From: Polynucleobacter sp. 73C-SIWE
GTDB lineage: Bacteria > Pseudomonadota > Gammaproteobacteria > Burkholderiales > Burkholderiaceae
DNA: 64,000 bases
Direction of reading: 5' to 3'
Assembly: GCF_018882465.1 (NCBI RefSeq)
Contig: NZ_JACVOK010000001.1
Location: 806,001-870,000, forward strand
In this document: positions 44,862 through 58,872 of the stretch, one piece after another
Numbering within the stretch: position 1 is the first letter of the stretch
Layout: the number at the start of each line of letters is the position of its first letter
Notes under the pieces: model-generated
Databases searched by the model: none
Seen by the model: the letters and a program-made list of their open reading frames with translations, nothing else
What the model was told of the DNA's origin: nothing
Translations under genes and position numbers: made by a program

Positions 44862-47294
44862 TTAATGACTGGCGTACTTTGCCCTATAGCATTCAATTAT
44901 TTGGTTTTGATCTTCTAGTAATTGAATCAATGCGCCCACTCTTTCGGGGATGGAGCCCGATATTTCAAGGGCTTCACAGCTGGCAATAAAGCGCTGGGCA
45001 CTTAATAGTTGAGCGCCACCTTTAATTTTATGAATCATGCTTGCCAAAGTAGCTTCATCTACAGATTCGACTTTCAGTATGGCAAGGGTATCGTCATGTA
45101 CCTTTTTAATCTCATCCAATATGAGAACGATATGGCTTGGGCTTTTTTTCAAGAGATTAGAAAAGAGTTCGAATGAGTATGCTTGAGAGGCATCTGGCCC
45201 CTCACTTTTCTCTGAAATGTCTTGAGTGTTGAAGTACCGAGCTAATTCATTTTCCAAGGTCATTAAGCTCAGCGGCTTAATGAGAACCCCATTCATGCCG
45301 GCAGCAAGAAATTCGTGCCGAGCATCTAAAGCATAGATATCTGCAGTGATGCCAATGATTACGATCTCACGATGACCTAGGGAGCGTACACGTTTTGCTA
45401 ACTCTGAACCTTGCATTCCAGGAATAGATTGATCTGTAAGCAAGAGGTCGAAATATTGTTGGGATATTAATTCAAGAGCTTCGTTTGCACTTTCGCAAAC
45501 GGTCACCTCAATACCTAAGGCCTGTAGTTGCAAGGATATGATTTGCCTACTAGCAGGATGATCTTCAACCACTAGGGCTTGGAGTGACCTATCTTGATTT
45601 TGGATATTTCTAGAAAATAGTTTTCTAGAGGCCCAACTTCTATCGGCAAGAGAGTTTCTCGATGCGGCAATGCTGGTGCGAGGAAGTGCCACGCAGAAAT
45701 GAATATTGCTCCCGAAGCCCGGAGCGCTCTCAAAATTGAGTTGACCACTCATCGAGTTGACCAAATGGTTGGTAATGGTGAGGCCCAAACCAGTACCATT
45801 TTGCTGATCTGCTTTACCAGGTACTTGCTCAAAGGCTTGAAGGGCTATCTTGATTTCCTCGGCACCCATACCAATGCCGGTATCAATAATTCTGAACTCA
45901 ATTAACTGCCCAGCATGATCATCCGCCAGCACGCTGATGGAGAAATAAACCTCACCTCGATCGGTAAATTTAATCGCATTACTTAATAGGTTCTGCAAAA
46001 TTTGACGAAGTCGCAAAGTATCAACCATTAAGACAGCGGCAATTCGTGGATCTTTGGAGGTATGCAAGATAAGGCCTTGCTTATGTGCCACAGTTGAGAA
46101 TGCTGAATGAATATCATCAATGAGTGTATTGAGACAACAGGGCTCTAAATTGAGAGTGAGCTTGCCAGCCTCAATTTTTGCAAGATCTAATACTTGATTC
46201 AAAATACCCAGCAATGATTCAGCCGAAGAGTGCGCACTCTTCAGTAGCGATTTTTCATTATCGGGAAACTGCCGACTGCTCAGTAATAATTCCTGCACCC
46301 CCAAGATTGCATTCATCGGAGTGCGGATTTCATGACTCATCGTCGCCAGAAAAGCAGATTTTGCTGCATTTGCTTTTTCAGCCAGATCTTTAGAGACCAT
46401 CAAATCTTCCGCTGCTTGCTCCTGCAGATGCTGCCTCTTTTGTAGACGCCAAAATATGATACCTCCTAGCGTGATTAAAGTGAGGGTGAACAGCCAAGGT
46501 AGTTTTGCCCAATAATGACTCTGGCTGTTTGCAACACTCGGATTTCCAAGCGCAAATAATTGACTTGATTCAATGGGATCTAAGTCGTTTAGGAAGCTAT
46601 TGAGCAGATTATGTAAAGCGCTGCTTTGGTTTGCAATAAGCCAGCGATATTCAAAAGGCTCTCGCTGGTACAGTCCATCTACACGAAGCTCTGATCTATT
46701 GAGATCCTGAACTAGCTGATGTGCGAGTCGAATAGGCAGTACTAAGGCCTCAATATCATTTTTCAGTAAGTCTAAAACCAGTTTCTGAACATTATTAGAA
46801 ATTTTTGCTTGCGGGTGTCTTGGTAAGGGTTGGTTTTCGTATCCGCGATCAAAGTAAGCAATATTGGCAGGAGCAATTGTTTCAATGCTTGTTGGACTCG
46901 CCGTTAGCACAGCATCATGCCCCCAAAAGATTGCCTCTGATAAAGAGCCAAATCGGAGATATTCATCATTGAGGCTGGGTGGGTCGATCATAAAATCTAC
47001 TTCACCGGTAGCTAATTGCTTTAATCCCTCATGATCAGTTTTTCTCCACTTGGGTGAAAATTCTTGTCCAGTAAATTTACCTAGTTTTTTCAATAACTCA
47101 TGAAAGACACCAGAATTTTTAGCATCATTTTTTAAATAGGGCGCATATTTTTCATGAATGCTGAAGTGAACTACGGGATGCTGGTCGATCCATCGCTGTT
47201 CTGCTGGGCTCACAGTTTGTGCGTGAGCCACCCCACTTGCCTGATTCAGTAGCGGGCAAATTAGCAGTGATGTACAGACGATGAATCGATACAT
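44862..47294 (-). CDS. Hybrid sensor histidine kinase, BvgS/EvgS-like
   Basis: The protein of about 810 residues has a signal peptide (to about residue 30), one periplasmic SBP_bac_3-type sensor domain (about 35-255), one membrane helix (LPWLFTLTLITLGGIIFWRL), HisKA with the phosphorylated His in ATMSHEIRTPMNAIL, HATPase_c (ILQNLLSNAIKFTD, DTGIGMG, GTGLGLTI), a receiver domain (VVEDHPASRQI, DLLLTDQSIPGMQG, IKPLS) and a C-terminal Hpt domain (MIHKIKGGAQLL). This is the unorthodox phosphorelay layout, with one sensor domain where BvgS has two. ATG 47294 is used; a TTG at 47312 overlaps the response regulator. The signal sensed is unknown. Confidence 0.92.
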   Translation of the reverse strand: MYRFIVCTSLLICPLLNQASGVAHAQTVSPAEQRWIDQHPVVHFSIHEKYAPYLKNDAKNSGVFHELLKKLGKFTGQEFSPKWRKTDHEGLKQLATGEVDFMIDPPSLNDEYLRFGSLSEAIFWGHDAVLTASPTSIETIAPANIAYFDRGYENQPLPRHPQAKISNNVQKLVLDLLKNDIEALVLPIRLAHQLVQDLNRSELRVDGLYQREPFEYRWLIANQSSALHNLLNSFLNDLDPIESSQLFALGNPSVANSQSHYWAKLPWLFTLTLITLGGIIFWRLQKRQHLQEQAAEDLMVSKDLAEKANAAKSAFLATMSHEIRTPMNAILGVQELLLSSRQFPDNEKSLLKSAHSSAESLLGILNQVLDLAKIEAGKLTLNLEPCCLNTLIDDIHSAFSTVAHKQGLILHTSKDPRIAAVLMVDTLRLRQILQNLLSNAIKFTDRGEVYFSISVLADDHAGQLIEFRIIDTGIGMGAEEIKIALQAFEQVPGKADQQNGTGLGLTITNHLVNSMSGQLNFESAPGFGSNIHFCVALPRTSIAASRNSLADRSWASRKLFSRNIQNQDRSLQALVVEDHPASRQIISLQLQALGIEVTVCESANEALELISQQYFDLLLTDQSIPGMQGSELAKRVRSLGHREIVIIGITADIYALDARHEFLAAGMNGVLIKPLSLMTLENELARYFNTQDISEKSEGPDASQAYSFELFSNLLKKSPSHIVLILDEIKKVHDDTLAILKVESVDEATLASMIHKIKGGAQLLSAQRFIASCEALEISGSIPERVGALIQLLEDQNQIIECYRAKYASH

Positions 47295-47301
47295 ATTGCT
47301 T

Positions 47302-47925
47302 TTAGCTTTCAATGATCTTGTTCATACGGCAGAACAAGATTAAGTCGGCAATGTTGTTAATACCAAGTTTGTCAAAAACTCTGGTCTTATAAGTAGCTAC
47401 CGTTTTATTACTGATATGCAACATATCTGAAATCTGCTGATTGGTATTCCCCTTCCCGAGATACTTCATGACTTGTAACTCACGATCAGAAATCAGCGCT
47501 AATTTATCGTTATCACTTAATGAGCTGTTGCCATTCTTTCCATGAGTGAAAAAGTTATACCCTTGTGAGATCGCTACACAGGCTGCCAGGATCACGTCAG
47601 CCCCTGCAGTTTTATTGACAAAGCCATGCCCACCAAGTGATCGAACTCTGCCGCCATAAACCGCTTCATCCATGCTAGATAGAACCAGCACTCGCACATC
47701 GGGATACATCAAGCCAATACGCCGAATGACATCAAACCCATCGTTCTTGGGCATATCAAGATCCAGAATCACCATATTAGGATTCATCTCTTTGATAGAT
47801 CGAAGGCATTCCTCGCCATTCTGAGCTTGGCCTGCGATTTCAAATAACAGCTGGTCTTGCAACATACTTTTTAAAGCCATCAGCATGGCTGGATGGTCAT
47901 CTACTAACATCACGCGTTTTCTCAT
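47302..47925 (-). CDS. Response regulator, NarL/FixJ (LuxR-HTH) family
   Basis: The 207-residue protein has a receiver domain (MLVDDHPAMLMALKSML; phosphorylated Asp in NMVILDLDMPKNDGF; VLSSMDEAV; Lys in GFVNKTAG) and a LuxR-type helix-turn-helix (LISDRELQVMKYLGKGNTNQQISDMLHISNKTVATYKTRVFDKL). It resembles BvgA/EvgA. Its ATG overlaps the stop of the upstream EAL-like gene by one base (TAATG), and its 3' end abuts the hybrid kinase gene, so all three form one operon and the kinase is its probable partner. Confidence 0.95.
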   Translation of the reverse strand: MRKRVMLVDDHPAMLMALKSMLQDQLLFEIAGQAQNGEECLRSIKEMNPNMVILDLDMPKNDGFDVIRRIGLMYPDVRVLVLSSMDEAVYGGRVRSLGGHGFVNKTAGADVILAACVAISQGYNFFTHGKNGNSSLSDNDKLALISDRELQVMKYLGKGNTNQQISDMLHISNKTVATYKTRVFDKLGINNIADLILFCRMNKIIES

Positions 47926-48767
47926 TACTGGTCTCCATTTTGGTTTGGTTGTGGATGAGGGTGCAGCGAAAAAATAGCTTTAGCGATCCGGCTATCATTG
48001 ATATGGAGCATCTGATGGCGACTGACTGGAGACAACATAAGGCCGCCGTAGCCATGATCGATTTGCATCGCAGATATATTCTCTAAGTCTTTGACAAGGT
48101 TGATATTGCTTGCGTAAATTTGTGTGGGTGAAAAGGGTGATTGCTTTAATTGTGCGATCACATTTTTTGATAGAGCTTCGTCACGAAACTGGCCCATATC
48201 AATATGAATCCCCTCTATTTGCATCTCATTGATCCAGTGCAGTTGCTCTACCGTCCCCGTGAAATTCATGAAATGCAGCAAGACACCTAGTCGGCGCATG
48301 CGTAGCACACCCTCTTTGTACGCATCAGCAATATCTGGTTCAGGCAACGAGGGGATTCCTAATGCAATCAACCCCACTGGTAGTCGTGAGTTCAGAATCA
48401 GATCACTCATGGCATCGATGTAGCCACTAGAGGCGATGGCATGGGTTGGCATTGGCAAAATGCCAGGAATAAAACGACCACTCCGATACCAGTAGGAAAT
48501 TGAATCCAAGCCCTCCATGAATAAACGCAGTAATTGCATATCGGAGGCCGTTAGCAGAGGTCTAAATAGTGAGCCGGTCAGTTTTGTTCCCTTGCAGTTA
48601 AAAATGGGTTCATGGCTAATCGCTTGTCGCTTGGACCAGGATTGGTGTTCTTCGAAGGCTTGGCTACTCATGCCAAGCCAGGGCGCGCCACAGGCGTCGC
48701 GGACTTCTTGGAAGGGTTTGTTCTTCCATGCCTTTACAAGCGTGTACAGCCGGGATTTCGGGCTCAT
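47925..48767 (-). CDS. Degenerate EAL-domain protein
   Basis: The protein of about 280 residues follows the EAL-domain pattern from about residue 55 but has lost the catalytic residues. The EAL position reads LTGSLFRP. The ExxE site is replaced by VGLIALGIPSLPEP, the DDFG loop by LLHFMNFTGT, and the KID strand by IHIDMGQF. The C-terminal QGY-like HGYGGLMLSPVSRHQ is kept. It is therefore unlikely to hydrolyse cyclic-di-GMP and may bind a protein or nucleotide as a regulator. Start 48767 has a GGAGA site at 6-base spacing; the ATG at 48773 touches it. It is the first gene of the operon with the response regulator and hybrid kinase. Confidence 0.72.
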   Translation of the reverse strand: MSPKSRLYTLVKAWKNKPFQEVRDACGAPWLGMSSQAFEEHQSWSKRQAISHEPIFNCKGTKLTGSLFRPLLTASDMQLLRLFMEGLDSISYWYRSGRFIPGILPMPTHAIASSGYIDAMSDLILNSRLPVGLIALGIPSLPEPDIADAYKEGVLRMRRLGVLLHFMNFTGTVEQLHWINEMQIEGIHIDMGQFRDEALSKNVIAQLKQSPFSPTQIYASNINLVKDLENISAMQIDHGYGGLMLSPVSRHQMLHINDSRIAKAIFSLHPHPQPNQNGDQ

Positions 48768-48871
48768 CAGCATTCTCCAATCGGTGACTGTCCAGTCTAG
48801 GCAGGACGGATTGGAGCGGTAAGGGCTTTGGGCTGATTTATCTGTAGGAATCGACCTACCAACCTGTCCCT

Positions 48872-48877
48872 ATTATA
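48872..48877 (-). promoter_or_regulatory. Possible -10 element of the EAL/two-component operon
   Basis: Read on the minus strand, 48877-48872 is TATAAT, about 105 bases before the EAL-like start codon. No convincing -35 was found. A small hairpin with TGTAGG/CCTACC arms (about 48843-48860) lies in the putative leader. Confidence 0.3.
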
Positions 48878-48914
48878 AATAAGGGCCTATTCCCTAGGAA
48901 TTTATGCTCCCGCC

Positions 48915-48971
48915 CTTGAAATCTCAGGAATCAGACCTATATAATCAGCACTCCCTACACGCGAGTGCTAA
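48915..48971 (+). promoter_or_regulatory. groESL promoter with CIRCE operator
   Basis: TCAGCACTC-N9-GAGTGCTAA at 48945-48971 is a CIRCE element (consensus left arm TTAGCACTC, one mismatch), the binding site of HrcA. It overlaps the end of a promoter with -35 TTGAAA (48916-48921) and -10 TATAAT (48940-48945) at 18-base spacing. CTTGAAA plus CCTATATA at 14-base spacing also fits a sigma32 promoter, so both heat-shock controls may act here. The transcript leader of about 110 bases holds an AGGAGAAG ribosome site. Confidence 0.9.
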
Positions 48972-49080
48972 AAAGCTTGATTTAGTAGTAAATAGCCTTT
49001 AGTTTTCACGTGAAGAGATTATAAAGCATTGATTTATATAGATATTTAAATAGTTAACACTTACTAACATAGGAGAAGAG

Positions 49081-49371
49081 ATGAATTTGCGTCCCTTACA
49101 TGATCGCGTAATCATCAAGCGTTTAGATCAAGAATCAAAAACTGCTTCCGGAATCATCATTCCTGACGCTGCTGCAGAAAAACCTGATCAAGGTGAAGTA
49201 TTGGCAGTAGGCCCAGGCAAGCGCGATGACAGCGGCAAATTAAATGCACCTGACGTCAAAGTTGGCGATCGCGTGTTATTTGGCAAATATGCTGGTCAAA
49301 CAGTTAAGGTCGACGGCGATGAACTTCTCGTGATGCGCGAAGAAGACATCATGGCTGTTGTACAGAAGTAA
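49081..49371 (+). CDS. groES: Co-chaperonin GroES
   Basis: This 96-residue GroES has [22 protein letters not shown], whose mobile loop contacts GroEL, plus VLAVGPGKR and VLFGKYAG. It forms the heptameric lid of the folding chamber. It lies 27 bases before groEL and is controlled by the CIRCE element upstream. Confidence 0.98.
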   Translation: MNLRPLHDRVIIKRLDQESKTASGIIIPDAAAEKPDQGEVLAVGPGKRDDSGKLNAPDVKVGDRVLFGKYAGQTVKVDGDELLVMREEDIMAVVQK

Positions 49372-51051
<1,680 letters not shown>

Positions 51052-51083
51052 TAGCCTCTCTCCAGCTTCTCGCTGAAGAAACT

Positions 51084-51116
51084 AAAACGCCTGGTTCAAA
51101 AGACCAGGCGTTTTTT
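51084..51116 (+). terminator. Terminator of groESL
   Basis: A stem AAAACGCCTGGT / ACCAGGCGTTTT with a 7-9-base loop and a run of six Ts, about 33 bases after groEL. Confidence 0.93.
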
Positions 51117-51138
51117 ATTGCACTAAGCACTGAGAAAT

Positions 51139-51166
51139 AAAAAGGCTGCCATTGGCAGCCTTTTTA
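51139..51166. terminator. Terminator between groEL and pntB, probably for pntB
   Basis: A stem AAAAAGGCTGCC / GGCAGCCTTTTT with a 3-base ATT loop and A/T runs on both sides. On the minus strand it lies 22 bases after the pntB stop, so it mainly ends the pnt operon. Confidence 0.88.
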
Positions 51167-51187
51167 TGTTTTTCAATACAGGCCTAC

Positions 51188-52555
51188 TTATTCAACAGCC
51201 TTAACCATATCCTCAACTACTTTCTTCGCATCACCGAAGACCATCATGGTTTTATCCATGTAGAAGAGTTCATTATCAAGGCCGGCATAACCTGCAGCCA
51301 TGGAGCGCTTGTTAACGATGATCGTTTTGGCTTTGAATGCTTCCAGGATCGGCATGCCAAAGATTGGGCTACCTGGTGTGCGTGCTGCTGGGTTTACCAC
51401 GTCGTTTGCGCCAAGCACTAACACTACGTCAGCCTGACCAAAGTCGCTGTTGATGTCTTCCATCTCAAACACTTGATCGTAAGGAACTTCAGCTTCAGCC
51501 AAGAGTACGTTCATGTGACCAGGCATACGACCTGCAACTGGGTGAATCGCATACTTTACAGTGACACCATGGTGAGTCAGTTTTTCAGTTAACTCTTTCA
51601 AAGCATGCTGTGCACGGGCAACTGCTAATCCGTAACCAGGAACAATGATGACTGTATCTGCGTTTTCCATGAGGAAGGCAGCGTCTTCTGGGGAGCCAGT
51701 TTTGTAGTTCTTAGGAGCGCCATCATCAGCACCACCAGCAGCAGCTTCAGCACCGAATCCACCAAGCAATACTGCAACGATGGAGCGATTCATAGCCTTA
51801 CACATGATGTAAGAAAGAATCGCGCCTGAAGAGCCCACGCAAGCGCCAGCAATAATTAATACAGGGTTATTCAATGTGAAACCAATACCTGCTGCAGCCC
51901 AACCGGAGTAACTGTTGAGCATAGAAACCACAACTGGCATATCAGCGCCACCAATAGGGATGATCAAAGTAATACCTAATACCAAAGCAATTGCACACAT
52001 GGCCAAGAAGGCTGCGTGGCTATCGCCCATGTAATAGGCAATGCCTGCACCAACCATCGAAATCGCTAAGATCAAGTTCAGTAAATGCTGACCAGAGAAG
52101 GTAACTGGCTTACCGCTGACCTTGCCAGACAATTTGCCGAATGCAATCACAGAAGCAGTAAAGGTAATTGCACCAATAAATGCGCCAATAAAGAGTTCAA
52201 TCTTTTGGGCGCCAGTATGGGCTTGTGCAGGATTAAATACTGCAGCAATCGCAATTAATACTGCTGATAAACCAACAAACGAGTGCATCAAAGCAACAAG
52301 CTCTGGCATCTTAGTCATCTGCACACGTTTAGCAGCAATCGTACCGATAATTGCGCCGCCAACAATTGCAGCAATGATCAGCGAAAAGACTGGCTTGAAG
52401 TCAGGAATCAAGAAAGTGGTAATGACCGCTAGGAGCATACCAATCATGCCAAAAGTATTACCTTGGCGTGAAGTAGTTGGTGAAGAAAGTCCACGCAAAG
52501 CGAGGATGAACAACACCGATGAAATGAGATAGGAAATTGCAGTTATGTTTGACAT
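51188..52555 (-). CDS. pntB: NAD(P) transhydrogenase subunit beta
   Basis: The 455-residue protein has about nine membrane helices in its first 270 residues, then a soluble NADP(H)-binding domain (VIIVPGYGLAVARAQHAL; HPVAGRMPGHMNVLLAEA; LVLGANDVVNPAA; IVNKRSMAAGYAGL). With PntA subunits it couples hydride transfer from NADH to NADP+ to proton flow. It is the third gene of the pnt operon, 42 bases after pntAB. Confidence 0.97.
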   Translation of the reverse strand: MSNITAISYLISSVLFILALRGLSSPTTSRQGNTFGMIGMLLAVITTFLIPDFKPVFSLIIAAIVGGAIIGTIAAKRVQMTKMPELVALMHSFVGLSAVLIAIAAVFNPAQAHTGAQKIELFIGAFIGAITFTASVIAFGKLSGKVSGKPVTFSGQHLLNLILAISMVGAGIAYYMGDSHAAFLAMCAIALVLGITLIIPIGGADMPVVVSMLNSYSGWAAAGIGFTLNNPVLIIAGACVGSSGAILSYIMCKAMNRSIVAVLLGGFGAEAAAGGADDGAPKNYKTGSPEDAAFLMENADTVIIVPGYGLAVARAQHALKELTEKLTHHGVTVKYAIHPVAGRMPGHMNVLLAEAEVPYDQVFEMEDINSDFGQADVVLVLGANDVVNPAARTPGSPIFGMPILEAFKAKTIIVNKRSMAAGYAGLDNELFYMDKTMMVFGDAKKVVEDMVKAVE

Positions 52556-52597
52556 TATTTGGTCTCTTTAAATCTCTATGAGGATCTTGTTCTCGTT

Positions 52598-52936
52598 TTA
52601 TTTAGTTCCAGCCGCATCTGCTTTAGGAGCCTTCTTCTTGAACATCTCCAGCATGCGACGGGTGACCATAAAACCACCAAAAATATTGATGGAAGCTAGG
52701 AATACTGCAACAGCACCAATAATGCTGGTGAGAGTGATCTCATCGCCGCCAATAACTTCGGTTTGCAAGAGTGCGCCAACAATGATGATGCCGGAGATGG
52801 CATTAGTAACCGCCATCAGAGGGGTATGCAATGCTGGAGTAACGTTCCAAACCACGTGGTAGCCAACAAAAATGGCCAACACAAACACAGTGATGTTTTG
52901 GACTGTGAGGATGCTTTGAAAAGCAGCGAGATCCAT
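52598..52936 (-). CDS. pntAB: NAD(P) transhydrogenase subunit alpha part 2 (membrane part)
   Basis: The 112-residue protein has about three membrane helices ([58 protein letters not shown]) and a lysine-rich C-tail. It is the separate membrane portion of PntA, as in Rhodospirillum-type three-subunit enzymes. It lies between pntAA and pntB. Confidence 0.95.
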   Translation of the reverse strand: MDLAAFQSILTVQNITVFVLAIFVGYHVVWNVTPALHTPLMAVTNAISGIIIVGALLQTEVIGGDEITLTSIIGAVAVFLASINIFGGFMVTRRMLEMFKKKAPKADAAGTK

Positions 52937-52961
52937 GATATTTCCTTAGTCTAAATTTGTT

Positions 52962-54095
52962 CTATGAGTTTTTGCGGACGGCTTGACCATCACGACACAT
53001 TAAGCAGGCAGTAACGATATCGTCATCAGTAGGGATAAGCAATTTCGCATCTTTATCAACAATGAGTTTCATAAAGTCGATCAAGTTACGTGAATAAAGT
53101 GCTGACGCATCTGCTGCAACCATGCTAGCAAGGTTGGTGTAGCCCACAATCTTGACGCCATTAACTTCAGTAATCTTGTCAGCTTGAGTCAGTGGGCAGT
53201 TACCAGAGCCGTTATCACCACGACCAGCCGCAATATCAATCACGATAGAGCCAGGTTTCATATTAGTAACAGTGTCACTATGCAATAAGACTGGTGGCTT
53301 GCGGCCTGGAATCAAAGCAGTGGTAATGACAATGTCAGCTTGCTGAGCGCGTTCAGCAACTAAGGCTGCTTGACGCTTCATCCAAGCCTCTGGCATCGGT
53401 CTTGCATAGCCACCAACGCCTTGAGCGATTTCGCGTTCTTCATCAGTTTCGTAGGGAACATCAACAAACTTAGCACCCAAAGATTCGATTTGCTCTTTAG
53501 CGGCTGGGCGAACGTCAGATGCTTCAATCACAGCGCCTAAGCGCTTGGCGGTAGCAATAGCTTGTAAGCCTGCAACACCGGCACCCAAGATGAGTACGCG
53601 AGCTGCTTTGACAGTTCCTGCTGCAGTCATGAGCATTGGCATAAAGCGCTGATACTCATTTGCAGCAATCATGACAGCTTTGTAGCCGGCAATGTTTGCT
53701 TGTGAAGACAGTACATCCATGCTTTGGGCGCGAGTTGTGCGAGGAGCAGCTTCTAATGAGAATGCTGTTACGCCTTGCGCTGCCATTGCAGCAATATTAT
53801 CGTTATCAAATGGATCAAGCATGCCGATGAGTACGCTGCCAGATTTAATTTGTTTGAGTTCAGCTGCCTCAGGCGCTCGCACCTTGAGCACAATCTCGGC
53901 ACCAAATGCATCAGCTGCGCTACCAACGGAAGCACCTACAGCTTTGTATGCGGAGTCTGGTTGACTTGCGTGGACGCCGGCGTCTTTTTGAATGACAACG
54001 CTATGACCTTGGCTAATCAGTTTTTTTACGGTTTCTGGTGTGGCGGCTACTCGAGTTTCCCCAGGCCTTGTTTCCAGCGGCACTCCTATGCGCAT
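52962..54095 (-). CDS. pntAA: NAD(P) transhydrogenase subunit alpha part 1 (NAD-binding)
   Basis: The 377-residue soluble subunit starts MRIGVPLETRPGETRVAATP, has the Rossmann motif VLILGAGVAGLQAIATAKRLG and the mobile-loop region VDVPYETDEEREIAQGVGGYARPM. It binds NAD(H). The alanine-dehydrogenase-like fold is complete and of family length. It is the first gene of the pnt operon, divergent from mnmA with about 180 bases between them in which I could not fix a promoter. Confidence 0.96.
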   Translation of the reverse strand: MRIGVPLETRPGETRVAATPETVKKLISQGHSVVIQKDAGVHASQPDSAYKAVGASVGSAADAFGAEIVLKVRAPEAAELKQIKSGSVLIGMLDPFDNDNIAAMAAQGVTAFSLEAAPRTTRAQSMDVLSSQANIAGYKAVMIAANEYQRFMPMLMTAAGTVKAARVLILGAGVAGLQAIATAKRLGAVIEASDVRPAAKEQIESLGAKFVDVPYETDEEREIAQGVGGYARPMPEAWMKRQAALVAERAQQADIVITTALIPGRKPPVLLHSDTVTNMKPGSIVIDIAAGRGDNGSGNCPLTQADKITEVNGVKIVGYTNLASMVAADASALYSRNLIDFMKLIVDKDAKLLIPTDDDIVTACLMCRDGQAVRKNS

Positions 54096-54274
54096 GGCAT
54101 GTCTCCAAAAGCAAAAATTTTAAAAGTCTATTTTAAAGATAAACAGGCTAGGTTTTACCTATTTACTGAGCCCCAAGGTCTGCCGGCTATGGTTTTGCCT
54201 AAAATCATGCGAAGTCTGGTTGAGACTTCTACAATGGGGTTTATCTGTCTATAGAGTATTCTCGCATTTTTTTA

Positions 54275-55387
54275 ATGAGTCAGCCTAATTGTTCGGTACC
54301 CCCCCTTAAAAAGCCCAGAAAAGTCGTTATCGGCATGTCTGGAGGGGTAGATTCGTCCGTAGCCGCCTGGATGCTCAAAGAGCAGGGTTATGAAGTTATC
54401 GGTCTTTTTATGAAGAATTGGGAGGATGACGATAACGATGAGTATTGCTCAGCCCGCCAGGATTGGCTTGATGTGGTCTCCGTAGCTGATCTGATAGGTA
54501 TTGACGTTGAGGCAGTCAATTTTGCTGCTGAATACCGCGAACGCGTATTTGCTGAGTTTTTGCGTGAATACGCTGCAGGGCGAACCCCAAATCCCGATGT
54601 TCTCTGCAATGCTGAGATTAAGTTCAAAGCCTTCTTGGATCACGCCATGAGTTTGGGTGCTGATGCAATTGCTACTGGGCACTATGCCAGGGTCCGCCAT
54701 GAGGGTGGAAAAGTGCAATTATTAAAAGCGCTGGATTCTAGTAAAGACCAGAGTTATTTTTTGCACCGCTTAACGCAACAGCAATTAGCTAATGTTTTAT
54801 TTCCGCTGGGAGAGATTCCGAAAACGGAAGTGCGCACCATTGCTGAAAAAATTGGTTTACACAATGCACGGAAAAAAGATAGCACCGGAATTTGTTTTAT
54901 TGGCGAACGTCCCTTTAGAGAATTCTTGAATCGTTATCTACCCCGCACACCAGGACCCATTAAAACTCCTGATGGCAAGACTGTCGGCGAGCATATGGGC
55001 TTAGCCTTTTTCACTTTGGGACAGCGTAAGGGAATCGGTTTGGGTGGTAGCCAGGATGGTAATGGTGATGCTTGGTATGTGGCACGCAAGGATATGGCGA
55101 ATAACACGCTGTATGTGGCTCAGGGCCATGAACACCCGTGGCTGCTGGCTAAGGGCCTAGAGGCTATTGATGCGAGTTGGATTGCTGGTAGCTCGCCAGC
55201 CTCTGGGAACTATTCTGCGAAGACTCGTTATCGTCAAGCAGACTCTGCATGCACTTTAACTGCAAGCGCAGGCGATCTTACGTTTGTGTTAGGATTTCCG
55301 GATGCGCAATGGGCAGTAACGCCAGGGCAATCAGCCGTTTTATACGACGGTGATATTTGTTTGGGCGGAGGAATTATTTCTGCTTAG
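54275..55387 (+). CDS. mnmA: tRNA-specific 2-thiouridylase MnmA
   Basis: The 370-residue enzyme has the PP-loop [18 protein letters not shown], then [14 protein letters not shown], the first catalytic Cys in [14 protein letters not shown] and the second in [16 protein letters not shown]. It thiolates U34 in tRNAs for Lys, Glu and Gln using sulfur relayed from IscS. The first 12 residues before KPRKVVIG are a short lead. It is convergent with the GST gene. Confidence 0.97.
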   Translation: MSQPNCSVPPLKKPRKVVIGMSGGVDSSVAAWMLKEQGYEVIGLFMKNWEDDDNDEYCSARQDWLDVVSVADLIGIDVEAVNFAAEYRERVFAEFLREYAAGRTPNPDVLCNAEIKFKAFLDHAMSLGADAIATGHYARVRHEGGKVQLLKALDSSKDQSYFLHRLTQQQLANVLFPLGEIPKTEVRTIAEKIGLHNARKKDSTGICFIGERPFREFLNRYLPRTPGPIKTPDGKTVGEHMGLAFFTLGQRKGIGLGGSQDGNGDAWYVARKDMANNTLYVAQGHEHPWLLAKGLEAIDASWIAGSSPASGNYSAKTRYRQADSACTLTASAGDLTFVLGFPDAQWAVTPGQSAVLYDGDICLGGGIISA

Positions 55388-55413
55388 CCCAAATCAATTC
55401 TTTTAAATCCGTA

Positions 55414-56028
55414 TTAGGCTGCTGGCGGTTCAGTTTCTATAAATGAAGGTCGCTGCAATAACTTTTGATAGAGACGATCTAAGTTTGGATATTGCGTCTG
55501 CCATTTCACATCTGGAAAACGGAGCAATAACCAACCAAGTGCACAGCCTGATGCAATATCAGCAAGCGTCATCTGGTTGCCGTGGCACCAGGCATTCTCA
55601 CCCAAGATCTCAGACATTTGACGAAGTGAGTTTTGAATCTTGCCCATTTGGCGATCAACCCAAGCTGAGCTTTGCTCTTCAGCAGGGCGCCATGTGCGCT
55701 CGAGGCGGGCCAAAATGCCAGCATCCGTGATTCCATCAGCCAGGGCCTCCCAAGTCTTCACGCTCGCGCGCTCCCGGCTGTCAGCGGGTATGAGCTTGCT
55801 CACTGGGCTGAGGGCATCAGCGTATTCCGCGATAACGCGAGAGTCATAGAGAGACTCACCATCTTCCAGAATGAGGCAGGGAACCTTCCCCAAGGGGTTA
55901 GAAATGGCGATTTTGGTGTCTGCAGCCCAGACATTCTCTAATTGCAGGTCAACATCGACCTTTTTCTCTGAAAAAACGATACGTACCTTACGAACATAGG
56001 GGCTAGTGAGGGATCCGATAAGTTTCAT
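55414..56028 (-). CDS. Glutathione S-transferase-family protein
   Basis: The 204-residue protein starts MKLIGSLTSPYVRKVRIVFS, the N-terminal thioredoxin-like domain with the SPYVRKVRI site, then NPLGKVPCLILEDGESLYDSRVIAEY and an all-helical C-terminal domain (NQMTLADIASGCALGWL). The substrate cannot be predicted. Start 56028 matches the fold; in-frame codons up to 56079 add a non-homologous lead. It is divergent from purB. Confidence 0.88.
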   Translation of the reverse strand: MKLIGSLTSPYVRKVRIVFSEKKVDVDLQLENVWAADTKIAISNPLGKVPCLILEDGESLYDSRVIAEYADALSPVSKLIPADSRERASVKTWEALADGITDAGILARLERTWRPAEEQSSAWVDRQMGKIQNSLRQMSEILGENAWCHGNQMTLADIASGCALGWLLLRFPDVKWQTQYPNLDRLYQKLLQRPSFIETEPPAA

Positions 56029-56066
56029 AGGGGACAGTATAGCCATCCTAATGGAGGCCTGCTTAA

Positions 56067-58861
<2,795 letters not shown>

Positions 58862-58872
58862 GTCTGCTTGAC

